This document shows positions 14,024 through 21,964 of a DNA stretch of 28,990 nucleotides, piece by piece (the first letter of the stretch is position 1; every line of letters starts with the position of its first letter). The stretch covers positions 1-28,990 of the forward strand of contig CANKVI010000001.1 of NCBI GenBank assembly GCA_947487095.1. The letters are read 5' to 3'. A program made the translations under genes and the position numbers. The stretch is from Acidimicrobiaceae bacterium. GTDB lineage: Bacteria; Actinomycetota; Acidimicrobiia; Acidimicrobiales; Ilumatobacteraceae. The notes under the pieces were generated by a model. That model saw nothing but the letters and a program-made list of their open reading frames with translations, did not search any database and was not told the DNA's origin.

Positions 14024-15619
14024 ATGACCGGTCTTGCTCGATCGAACCTTGTAGTTGCCTCGGGAACAGCAGTTTCCCGTCTCACAGGTCTCATCCGAAT
14101 TGTCATTTTCGGCATCATCGTTGGACAAACGTCACTCGCCGATGCGTTCGATAGCGCGAATAACTCACCAAACGCCATCTACGAGCTGCTGATCGGTGGC
14201 GTGCTTTCGGCCAGCCTCGTTGCACTGTTTGCGCAATTTGTTGAACGTGATGACTTCGAATTCAAAGGCATCAAAAGTCAGGACGCAATCATCAGCGTTT
14301 CTGCCGTTGCCCTAGTCGCAATCACCGCTCTTGCCGTCTTATTTGCACCAGCGATTTTTCACATCTTCTCGCTTCACCCTGCAAGCGGTGTTGACGCCGA
14401 AGTCTTCCGTAACGTCGGCACATCACTCACCCGAATTTTTGTGGTGCAGATTTTCTTCTACGGTTTAAGTGCACTCACCTCGGCGCTTCTCAATGCTCGA
14501 AAATTGTTTTTTGCTGCAGCATGGTCACCAGCACTTGCCAACATCGTGACCATCGGATTCTTTTGTCTGCTACCACTTACGAAATCTGGCGACAACTTGT
14601 CTATCGATTCGGTGCAAAATGATCAATCTGCAATCTGGGTTCTTGGTCTTGGCACCACACTGGGCATTGTTGTGATGGCGGTAGTTCAAGGCGTAGCGGT
14701 GTTCCGACATGGCATGAGATTCACGTTTGCTCCACGGTTCGCACACCCGGCCGTGAAAAAACTCGTTCTACTGTCTCTCTGGACTCTTGGCTATGTTGCC
14801 GCCAACCAAGTTGCGCTTGTGGTCATTAAAAACCTGGCATCGCCGGGTAGCGGCGGAGTGGATGCGTATTCCAAAGCATTCGTGTTATTGCAACTACCGC
14901 ACGGCTTGCTCGCGGTATCCATTGCCACCACTTTCGTTCCCGAACTTGCCCGCATGTTCCACCGAGGAGATCACCAACAGTTTTCACAAACCATGGCGAG
15001 TGGAATTCGGCTAACCGCACTATTCACCATTCCTGCGTCGTGTGGACTATTGGTCATGTCGAAGCCCATCATCGGTCTGCTCTTTCAGCATGGCAACTTC
15101 TCGGCAGCAGCAACGGAAAATACGGCACGCGCGCTCTCAGGTCTTGCAATTGGGTTGGCTGGATTTTCGATTTACCTGTTTGTGCTTCGTGGCTTCTATG
15201 CGCGAAATGACACGCGAACACCGTTTTTTATCAACGTTGGCGAAAATGCCATCAACATTGTACTCGCAATAGTTCTTGTTGATAGGCACGGAGTATTTGG
15301 GTTGGGTCTGGCTTTCTCCATCGCCTATCTCGTGTCTGCACTTATTGCTTTACTCATACTGGAGAGCACCGAAGTTGACATCAAGCTGTCTGAACTGGCA
15401 TTCAACATTGCGCGCATTGCGTTCGCCGCAGGCGCCATGACATGTGCAGTGTGGTTTACTACCCAATACATCGGTAGCGACGCCGGACTGGGTGCACTTA
15501 GCCGAGTAATCGCAGGAACATTGTTTGGCGTTGCAACGTATGTTGTAGCGCTCAGCGCACTTGGCGAGAAGACAATGCGCGATTACTTGTCGAGCAAGAT
15601 CACTAGATCGTCGCGATGA
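14024..15619 (+). CDS. murJ: Lipid II flippase MurJ
   Basis: This protein of about 531 residues belongs to the MurJ/MviN branch of the MOP superfamily. It moves lipid II across the cytoplasmic membrane for peptidoglycan synthesis. It opens with NLVVASGTAVSRLTGLIR, the hallmark first helix, followed by a hydrophilic DAFDSANNSPNAIYELL stretch containing the NxxP-like signature and about fourteen hydrophobic segments. No pseudokinase extension of the mycobacterial type is present. Three in-frame ATGs (14012, 14018, 14024) are possible; 14024 is preferred because GGAG lies six bases upstream. The 3' end overlaps the convergent proB gene by 37 bases, so its last twelve codons are read on both strands. 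It is divergent from moxR. Confidence 0.93.
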   Translation: MTGLARSNLVVASGTAVSRLTGLIRIVIFGIIVGQTSLADAFDSANNSPNAIYELLIGGVLSASLVALFAQFVERDDFEFKGIKSQDAIISVSAVALVAITALAVLFAPAIFHIFSLHPASGVDAEVFRNVGTSLTRIFVVQIFFYGLSALTSALLNARKLFFAAAWSPALANIVTIGFFCLLPLTKSGDNLSIDSVQNDQSAIWVLGLGTTLGIVVMAVVQGVAVFRHGMRFTFAPRFAHPAVKKLVLLSLWTLGYVAANQVALVVIKNLASPGSGGVDAYSKAFVLLQLPHGLLAVSIATTFVPELARMFHRGDHQQFSQTMASGIRLTALFTIPASCGLLVMSKPIIGLLFQHGNFSAAATENTARALSGLAIGLAGFSIYLFVLRGFYARNDTRTPFFINVGENAINIVLAIVLVDRHGVFGLGLAFSIAYLVSALIALLILESTEVDIKLSELAFNIARIAFAAGAMTCAVWFTTQYIGSDAGLGALSRVIAGTLFGVATYVVALSALGEKTMRDYLSSKITRSSR

Positions 15620-16680
15620 ACGAGTTCTGGGTCTACCCCTTCAGGTAGATCATTACTTTGCAAACCGGCGGCTGCACCAGCTTGTACCGCATCGATACCC
15701 ACCATGCCGCGGGCAAACGAAACACCACGGACGTCGACAATTTCTACGGTGTCGCCTGCGGCAAAGTCTCCGCTTACTTCCACTACCCCAGCATGCAGCA
15801 GCGAAGTATTGCGTGTGATCAACGCATTCTTTGCGCCATCGTCGACAACGACAGAACCAACATGCTGAGCAGCAAAAGCAATCCACAGTTTTCGCGCAGA
15901 GAGGTTTCGGTTGTGTGGCAAGAATTGTGTTCCAACGCCAGCCTTTTGGTCGATGGCATCCTGCAACACATTGGCCCTACTTGCACTGGCAATTACCGTG
16001 CGCACTCCAGACCACGACGCAATTCGAGCAGCGGAAAGTTTTGAGGCCATTCCACCACTTCCGCGTGCTGTTCCTGCAGAACCCGCGTTTACCGACAGCA
16101 GTGGATCGTCGGCTCCAACTTGCTCAACAAGTGTCGCTGAAGTATCGGTGCGTGGGTCCGCTGTGTACAAGCCACCTATGTCGGTGAGCAACACGAGTGC
16201 ATCGGCACCAACACTGTGCGCAACAAGTGCAGCAATTCGGTCATTGTCGCCAAAGCGAATTTCATCGCTGGCAATGGCGTCATTTTCGTTAATGATTGGC
16301 ACACAACCAAGTTCAAGCAATCGACCAAGTGTTTGACGTGCATGCAAGTACTGAATGCGGTCAATGAAGTCGTTTGGCACCAGCAACACTTGCGCGCCAA
16401 TGAGCCCACGCGCAGACAAGTACTCGTTGTAACGATTCATGAGTTGGCTCTGCCCCACTGCTGCAAGCGCTTGCAACGTTTGAGTATCGGTTGGGCGCTG
16501 ACTCATTCCGAGGGCTGCAACGCCGCCAGCAACTGCACCAGAGGTAACAACCAGCACCTCATGTGACTGTTCACGCAACTGCGCAACTTGATTGCACAAG
16601 GTTTCAATTGCGTGGTTGTTGATTGCGCCATGCTCGTCGGTTACCGACGATGTTCCAATTTTGACAACGATTCGCATCAT
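15583..16680 (-). CDS. proB: Glutamate 5-kinase
   Basis: This 365-residue enzyme phosphorylates L-glutamate with ATP, the first step of proline synthesis. The amino acid kinase domain shows KIGTSSV (7-13), TSGAVAGG (46-53), NENDAI (131-136, glutamate binding), FGDND (143-147), TDIGGLY (166-172) and GSGGMASK (207-214). A PUA domain occupies about 277-360, ending HRDDLVILL, so this is the long, feedback-regulated form. The start ATG (16680) overlaps the obgE stop as TAATG, which makes the pair translationally coupled; the second ATG at 16677 is an alternative. proA, often next, is not here: the downstream neighbour is murJ on the opposite strand, overlapping by 37 bases. Confidence 0.95.
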   Translation of the reverse strand: MMRIVVKIGTSSVTDEHGAINNHAIETLCNQVAQLREQSHEVLVVTSGAVAGGVAALGMSQRPTDTQTLQALAAVGQSQLMNRYNEYLSARGLIGAQVLLVPNDFIDRIQYLHARQTLGRLLELGCVPIINENDAIASDEIRFGDNDRIAALVAHSVGADALVLLTDIGGLYTADPRTDTSATLVEQVGADDPLLSVNAGSAGTARGSGGMASKLSAARIASWSGVRTVIASASRANVLQDAIDQKAGVGTQFLPHNRNLSARKLWIAFAAQHVGSVVVDDGAKNALITRNTSLLHAGVVEVSGDFAAGDTVEIVDVRGVSFARGMVGIDAVQAGAAAGLQSNDLPEGVDPELVHRDDLVILLDK

Positions 16681-17930
16681 TAACTCTCTGGTGTGTACTC
16701 GAAACTAAACGTACCAATGTGCACAACGGTTCCTTCAATAGCGCCAGCACGCGCAAGCAAGCGATGCACGCCCAGGCTCTTCAATCGCTCATCAATGTAA
16801 TTCATGGCATCTGGCGTAGTGACGTCATTTAATGCAACAGCGCGCTCTACTTCACGACCATGAATACGGAATTCCAAATCGCCAAGCTTTTCAACGCGCG
16901 ATCCTTCAGCCTTTGGCTTAATGACGACAGCACCTTGCTTTGGCGGTTCGAGTGTGCGCGCGTGCTTCACCAAGTCGGCGAGGTCACCCAATACCTTGCG
17001 CACTCCATCGCGAGTGACCGCAGACATTTTTGAGCCCTTCCACGCATCGATTGTGGAGGCTTCGGCAGCATCGGTCTTCGTGGCAACAACCAACCGTGGG
17101 CGCGTGAGTAGATCTGGTCGATACTCGCCCAACTCATGCAACAAAATGCGTTCTTGCTCTTGCGCAGACATGCCATCCATTGGCGCAAGGTCAACCAGCA
17201 CGCACAGCACACGAGCGCGCTCAATGTGACGTAGGAATTGATGACCAAGACCTTTGCCCTGACTTGCGCCTTCAATAATTCCCGGAATGTCGGCGATGAT
17301 GAATTCAGTTTCCGCATCCAATCGAACTACACCAAGATGTGGCTCAAGTGTGGTGAACGGATAGTTCGCAATCTTTGGCTTTGCTGCCGACACCGAACTG
17401 ATGAACGTGCTCTTGCCTGCATTTGGAAAACCGACCAATGCAACATCGGCCATCAGTTTCAATTCAAGTTTCAACCAACGGTCAAGACCATGCTCACCTT
17501 GCTCGGCAAACTTTGGTGCGCGACGACGGTTCGACAAAAAGCGCGCGTTACCACGACCGCCCTGCCCGCCTCGCGAAGCACACCACTTCGAACCGTGGAC
17601 AGGCAAGTCGGCCAGCACTTCGCCCGTATACAAATCTTTCACCTGGGTTCCTTCAGGAACGTTCACAATCAGGTCGGCCCCACGGCGACCGTGCAAGTCC
17701 TTACCCATGCCGTTTACGCCATCGCCGGCCCTGCGGTGCGGGTGATCACGAAATGCCAACAACGACGCAACGTTGTGGTCGGCAACCAGCCAAACTGAAC
17801 CGCCGTCACCTCCGTCACCTCCGTTTGGACCACCGAACGCAACCGGCCCTTCACGACGGAAACTGACGCAACCAAAGCCGCCGTCGCCACCGCGAACGTT
17901 GAGTTGGGCTTCGTCGACAAATGCGCTCAT
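16680..17930 (-). CDS. obgE: GTPase Obg (ribosome assembly / stress)
   Basis: This 416-residue GTPase acts in large ribosomal subunit maturation. The glycine-rich Obg fold spans residues 1-158 (repeated GGDGG, GGxGGRGN). The G domain follows with G1 GFPNAGKST (167-175), the G2/switch I segment NYPFTT (189-194), G3 DIPGIIEG (214-221) and a C-terminal OCT domain at about 335-416. The G4 motif reads TKTD (284-287) instead of the usual NKxD, although TKxD is tolerated in some TRAFAC GTPases. The start ATG at 17930 gives the canonical MSAFVDEAQL. Obg is normally encoded directly after rplU-rpmA; here dgt and an ABC operon lie in between. Confidence 0.96.
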   Translation of the reverse strand: MSAFVDEAQLNVRGGDGGFGCVSFRREGPVAFGGPNGGDGGDGGSVWLVADHNVASLLAFRDHPHRRAGDGVNGMGKDLHGRRGADLIVNVPEGTQVKDLYTGEVLADLPVHGSKWCASRGGQGGRGNARFLSNRRRAPKFAEQGEHGLDRWLKLELKLMADVALVGFPNAGKSTFISSVSAAKPKIANYPFTTLEPHLGVVRLDAETEFIIADIPGIIEGASQGKGLGHQFLRHIERARVLCVLVDLAPMDGMSAQEQERILLHELGEYRPDLLTRPRLVVATKTDAAEASTIDAWKGSKMSAVTRDGVRKVLGDLADLVKHARTLEPPKQGAVVIKPKAEGSRVEKLGDLEFRIHGREVERAVALNDVTTPDAMNYIDERLKSLGVHRLLARAGAIEGTVVHIGTFSFEYTPES

Positions 17931-17981
17931 AGGGGCTTTCTAGGCTACTGCTGCAACACCCCGTATATATCGTGAGCGACA

Positions 17982-17987
17982 TATCGT
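17982..17987 (+). promoter_or_regulatory. Candidate -10 box for dgt, within a repeated ATATCGTGA motif
   Basis: TATCGT at 17982-17987 is followed by seven bases and the GTG at 17995, the spacing expected for a leaderless transcript. The nine-base word ATATCGTGA occurs twice, at 17967-17975 and 17981-17989. Either copy could act as -10. No -35 is recognisable. Confidence 0.35.
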
Positions 17988-17994
17988 GAATACC

Positions 17995-19161
17995 GTGAAT
18001 ACACCAGCCAAGGGCCCAGCCGAAAGTATTGACCCAAGCGAATCTCACAGCAGAGCCATTGCTTGGGCCAAGACCATGCACGGTTTCGACAATGACGGCA
18101 TTCGTTTTGCCCATGCCGATTCATGGGCTGGTGCAGGCAGCACGCACATCATCGACCGCAAGGAGCGCGAAGCCCGCGAACACGAGCTGCTCGCACCACT
18201 GGCTACACGTTCATTTGGTGCCGGCAATCGCGCAGTGGCCGAAGAGGAGGACCCCTTCCGCACCTGTTTCGAACGCGATCGCGATCGCATTCTGCACGCT
18301 TCCGCATTTCGTCGACTCGCAGGCAAAACACAAGTATTCGTCTTCCCGCAAGACCACCAACGCACTCGCCTCACGCACGCACTCGAAGTTGCCCAAGTTG
18401 CAACTGCAGTTTCGCGTGCACTCGGGCTCAACGTTGCACTCACCGAAGCCATCGCGCTGGGCCACGACTGTGGTCACGGCCCAGGCGGTCACGCCAGCGA
18501 AGATGCACTCAGCCCATTTATTCCCGAAGGTTTCGACCATGCAGTGTGGGGCGCCGATGTCACGTTGGTTCCCCTCAACCTGTGCACCGAAACACTCGAT
18601 GGAATTCGCAATCACTCGTGGTCGCGTCCTGCACCGCAAACACCTGAAGGCGAAGTGGTGTCGTGGGCGGACCGCATTGCTTATGTCTGTCACGACTTTG
18701 AAGACGCAGTTGCAACCGGAATTGTTTCGCCAAGTGAATTGCCCGACATCGTTCGCACGTACTGTGGCGAAACGCGTTCAAGCCAACTACGTGCATTTAT
18801 TTCTTCCATGATCGGCGCAAGTTTGCACAATGGTCGAGTTGGCATGAAATCAAACGAAGCCGATGCACTCGCAGCATTTCGTAAGTTCAATTACGACAAC
18901 ATTTATATGCGAGAAGCCTCACGCAATCAGGCAAAGTCAGTTATCGATTTATTGCGCGCGCTTGTGGAGCATTACGTTGCGCATCCGCATCTCATGGCCA
19001 CTGCGCCACAACGAGAAATTTCTCCGTCACAAAGCGAACAAGCATTGCGCGACGCAGTTGCATACGTTGGTGGAATGACCGACAGGTTTGCTTGCCGACA
19101 AGGTGCAACACTACTGGGTTGGGAACAAAGCAGACTCCCGCAGGGAATCGACACGCACTAA
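17995..19161 (+). CDS. dgt: Deoxyguanosinetriphosphate triphosphohydrolase-like protein
   Basis: This protein of about 388 residues belongs to the HD-domain dNTPases that hydrolyse dGTP or other dNTPs to the nucleoside and triphosphate. Counted from the alternative GTG at 17986, the metal-binding set is H131 (RLTHALEV), H160-D161 (ALGHDCGHGP) and D229 (WADRIAYVCHD). The preceding RDRILHASAFRRLAGKTQVF block is the family hallmark. The N-terminal 60 residues are less conserved and include FERDRDR-type charged sequence downstream. GTG at 17995 is preferred because a TATCGT box lies seven bases upstream, with GTG at 17986 possible; no ribosome binding site is seen. It is divergent from obgE. Its stop overlaps the convergent ABC ATPase stop by four bases (19158-19161). 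Confidence 0.92.
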   Translation: MNTPAKGPAESIDPSESHSRAIAWAKTMHGFDNDGIRFAHADSWAGAGSTHIIDRKEREAREHELLAPLATRSFGAGNRAVAEEEDPFRTCFERDRDRILHASAFRRLAGKTQVFVFPQDHQRTRLTHALEVAQVATAVSRALGLNVALTEAIALGHDCGHGPGGHASEDALSPFIPEGFDHAVWGADVTLVPLNLCTETLDGIRNHSWSRPAPQTPEGEVVSWADRIAYVCHDFEDAVATGIVSPSELPDIVRTYCGETRSSQLRAFISSMIGASLHNGRVGMKSNEADALAAFRKFNYDNIYMREASRNQAKSVIDLLRALVEHYVAHPHLMATAPQREISPSQSEQALRDAVAYVGGMTDRFACRQGATLLGWEQSRLPQGIDTH

Positions 19162-20216
19162 TCCTGCGAGTCGAGTAGCACCTCATTGGGATCAATGGTT
19201 ACGCCAACACCATCTCCAATTTTCACCTGAACATTTCGCGAAACAAGCATTGCGCTAATCGTGACTTCGGCTTGATCGAGACGGATACGCAGAATCGTTG
19301 TGGCCCCGCTGAAGTGCTCTCCTACCACGGTCCCGTCGATTGAACCAGAGGTTCCACGTGGGCAAAGAGAAACTGCATCTGGTCGAACCAAAATTTGTGC
19401 CACGCTTCCAACCGGAGCAGCAATTGAACTATCTAATTCAATTCCGGCAACTACCGGCTTGTTCTGCTGTGAAAATTGAACTTCAATCACGTTCATTGCG
19501 CCAATAAACCGCGCAACAAAACCATTGACAGGGCGCAAGTAAATATCGCGTGGTGACCCAATCTGCTGAATCTTTCCGTCCTTCATCACACACACTCGAT
19601 CGCTAATGTTCAATGCCTCATCTTGATCATGGGTGACAAAAATTGCCCCAATTCCTGCATCTCGCTGCAACGTCCGAATCTCATCGCGCAACTCCACTCT
19701 CACCTTGGCATCCAATGCGCTAAGGGGCTCGTCTAACAACAACACTTCTGGTTGAAAAACCAGTGCGCGAGCAAGTGCTACACGTTGTTGTTGACCACCA
19801 GAAAGCTGATGCGGATATCTACCCTCTAGCCCCGAGAGTTGCACCCTGCTTACCGCTTCACGCACAAGCATGTCTCGTTCAGCTGCTTCTACGCCTCGCA
19901 CACGAAGCCCGAAGCCAACATTTTCGGCAACCGACATGTGTGGAAAGAGAGAGTAATTCTGAAACACCATTCCCATATTTCTGGTGTGTGCAGGCTGCGC
20001 AGTGACGTCTTTGTCTTTCACAAATACCGATCCAGAATTTGGTTGCTCAAACCCAGCAGCAATACGTAACGCAGTTGTTTTTCCACAACCACTTGGACCA
20101 AGCAAAGTGACAAGTTCGCCTTGCTTCAGTTCCAAGTCAAAGCTATCTAATGCAATTACTTGACCGAATGTCTTACGCACTCCCGAAAACCTGAGTGCCG
20201 TTTCTTGAGGATTCAT
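19158..20216 (-). CDS. ABC importer ATP-binding protein (PotA/FbpC type, TOBE domain)
   Basis: This 352-residue ATPase powers the importer encoded by the three genes upstream. Motifs are Walker A GPSGCGKTT (40-48), Q-loop Q86, signature LSGGQQQR (138-145), Walker B VLLLDEP (158-164) and switch H196 (THDQDEA). Residues about 240-345 form the regulatory TOBE region typical of the iron, polyamine, phosphonate and spermidine importers. The substrate cannot be read from it. The 13-bp gap after the preceding permease stop and the shared strand place it as the last gene of the operon. The stop overlaps dgt convergently by four bases. Confidence 0.93.
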   Translation of the reverse strand: MNPQETALRFSGVRKTFGQVIALDSFDLELKQGELVTLLGPSGCGKTTALRIAAGFEQPNSGSVFVKDKDVTAQPAHTRNMGMVFQNYSLFPHMSVAENVGFGLRVRGVEAAERDMLVREAVSRVQLSGLEGRYPHQLSGGQQQRVALARALVFQPEVLLLDEPLSALDAKVRVELRDEIRTLQRDAGIGAIFVTHDQDEALNISDRVCVMKDGKIQQIGSPRDIYLRPVNGFVARFIGAMNVIEVQFSQQNKPVVAGIELDSSIAAPVGSVAQILVRPDAVSLCPRGTSGSIDGTVVGEHFSGATTILRIRLDQAEVTISAMLVSRNVQVKIGDGVGVTIDPNEVLLDSQD

Positions 20217-20229
20217 AACTGTTCCTGTT

Positions 20230-21039
20230 CTAAAGAGTCAAACCCGTCAGGGCATGGCCCTTTCTCTTCGATAGACGATTCATCAAGCCAAACATCAGGG
20301 CACTCACTACAAGAAGTAGAAGTCCAACAGAAAATGTTCCCTGCGGGTTACTTCCCTGCGATTCGGCTAGATACGCCGGAAGCGTGAACTTCAAGAGCAG
20401 CGAGGCAATGGTGAATTCTCCCAAGACCGTTGCAAAACTGAGAAATGACGCATTAATGATTCCCACTTTCAAATTCGGCAAGATCACCATGCGGACGGTC
20501 CGGATCCAACTTGCACCAAGTGAGCGCGACGCTTCAACCAGAGTCTTTAAGTCAATTGCCCCAAGGCTGGTGTCTAACGAACGAAATGTGAACGGCAAGG
20601 AGATGATCACATAGAAGGGCACGAGGCTAAATGGGCTGGCAAGAAACCACGTCCCCAACACCTTCATTGCTCCAGAAATGCCCACAACAAGTGCAATCGG
20701 CGGAACAACGTAAGGCAGTATTGATAAAAATTCAACGTAGGATCTGGCGCCTTTTTTCATGACGTGCACATACACAGTCGTGGGAATAAGGATGAGCAGA
20801 CTTAACACCACGCTGAGCAAAGCCAAGCGAATACTCAACCAACCAGCCTGAAGAAATCGCTCGCTCGTCACAGCATCAATAAGCGAATCGGCAGTCCAGT
20901 TCTTACCCAAAGTTGACCAACCCAATTTGATTACTGGAACTCTCTGGAACGAAAACCTGGCCATAGCGATCATTGGCAGCACATAAAACGCAGCCACAAT
21001 GACCAGAACCACCTTTGACCAAAAGTTGTTCCGAATCAT
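20230..21039 (-). CDS. ABC importer permease (second, PotC/PhnV-like)
   Basis: This 269-residue inner-membrane protein has about six hydrophobic helices (first at residues 9-26). The cytoplasmic EAA loop at about 169-190 (VEASRSLGASWIRTVRMVIL) docks on the ATPase. It belongs to the binding-protein-dependent transport family used for polyamines, 2-aminoethylphosphonate or ferric iron. The ATG at 21039 overlaps the upstream permease stop by four bases, so the two are coupled and probably form a heterodimeric pore. Codons here are more AT-rich than in the neighbouring housekeeping genes. Confidence 0.9.
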   Translation of the reverse strand: MIRNNFWSKVVLVIVAAFYVLPMIAMARFSFQRVPVIKLGWSTLGKNWTADSLIDAVTSERFLQAGWLSIRLALLSVVLSLLILIPTTVYVHVMKKGARSYVEFLSILPYVVPPIALVVGISGAMKVLGTWFLASPFSLVPFYVIISLPFTFRSLDTSLGAIDLKTLVEASRSLGASWIRTVRMVILPNLKVGIINASFLSFATVLGEFTIASLLLKFTLPAYLAESQGSNPQGTFSVGLLLLVVSALMFGLMNRLSKRKGHALTGLTL

Positions 21040-21938
21040 TTACGCCATCTTTCAGATCTGCGTCGCAGACCGAGATATCCAGACATCGCAAGCACCATCA
21101 CCACGATCATCCATGCTGCTAACGCATAGCCAAGGTTTGATTTTCCGGTGATGGTGTTTCCTTGCAAATAGAAACGAATCTGCACCGAAACAAGATTTGA
21201 ACTTCCTGCAGAAAGTGCGAATGCAGTTGCGTAGGCAGAAAATGCGTTCGCAAAAAGCAACAAGAATCCGCCAAGCAGAGATGGCGAAAGTAGCGGAATA
21301 CCGACACTCATCCAGTACTGGCGTGGTGTTGCTCCCACACTCGCCGCGGCCTCTTTAAGTGTTGTCTTTAATCCATCAACTGCTGGCAACATAACGAGAG
21401 TCATGAGTGGAATTTGAAAATATAAATAGACGATCACAATTCCTGAAAAATCAGAAATTTTAAATCCGAGGTCAGTGAGATTGATCCCAATCGCACTCAG
21501 CATCTTCGTATATAGACCCTGCATTCCAAGAGATGCAACAAATGCAAATGCAAGTGGAATTCCACCAAGATTTGCCGCCACCGCCGAGTATCCAACGAGC
21601 GCATTGCGCAAACCTTTTAGTTGATTCAATGAGACAGCGCTAATTGCTACAAGCGTTCCGATTACAGCCCCTAATCCAGCGGTTATCGCAGACAATCGAA
21701 CGCTGTACAGAATTGCTTCGAGATACTGCCCAGAAATCGCTTCCAGCATTGCCGGCTTGCTCGACCCTTCAACCGGTTGCAGCGCTGATCTGAAAACACT
21801 CAGTGTTGGCCACAACAAAAATATTGCAACAAAGAGCGTGAATGGTGCGAGCACTACCCAACTTCGAACGTGCTTGAATACGCCAAAAGGGACTCGCTCA
21901 GCAAGCGAGTCCCTTTCAGACCTAACCGTAAGATTCAC
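21036..21938 (-). CDS. ABC importer permease (first, PotB/PhnU-like)
   Basis: This 300-residue permease has a first membrane helix at about residues 28-46, five further helices and an EAA loop at about 196-216 (EAAASVGATPRQYWMSVGIP). It is the partner of the permease encoded downstream. The start is taken as GTG at 21938, 26 bp after the binding-protein stop, with a purine-rich GAGAAAAAG stretch before it. GTG at 21854 is in frame but would start directly at the first helix. A perfect 13-bp inverted repeat (21886-21916) lies inside the first 18 codons. The DNA is locally very AT-rich: 21421-21480 counts to 19 G/C of 60. Confidence 0.9.
   Translation of the reverse strand: MNLTVRSERDSLAERVPFGVFKHVRSWVVLAPFTLFVAIFLLWPTLSVFRSALQPVEGSSKPAMLEAISGQYLEAILYSVRLSAITAGLGAVIGTLVAISAVSLNQLKGLRNALVGYSAVAANLGGIPLAFAFVASLGMQGLYTKMLSAIGINLTDLGFKISDFSGIVIVYLYFQIPLMTLVMLPAVDGLKTTLKEAAASVGATPRQYWMSVGIPLLSPSLLGGFLLLFANAFSAYATAFALSAGSSNLVSVQIRFYLQGNTITGKSNLGYALAAWMIVVMVLAMSGYLGLRRRSERWRK
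21886..21916 (-). terminator. Strong hairpin between binding-protein and permease genes, inside the permease 5' end
   Basis: On the minus strand, AAAGGGACTCGCT is followed by a five-base loop and the perfect complement AGCGAGTCCCTTT, ending in TTTT. The stem is 13 uninterrupted pairs with a GC-rich core. It looks like an intrinsic terminator or mRNA-stabilising stem that would let the binding protein be made in excess over the membrane parts. It sits within the assumed reading frame of the permease. Confidence 0.55.
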
Positions 21939-21964
21939 GGTCTTTTTCTCGGGGAGAGAATTTT

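Noticed and set aside
13975..14178. N-terminal extension of the MoxR frame to 14178
   Set aside because: It is antisense to the start of murJ and absent from MoxR family proteins. Alignment begins at the ATG at 13974.
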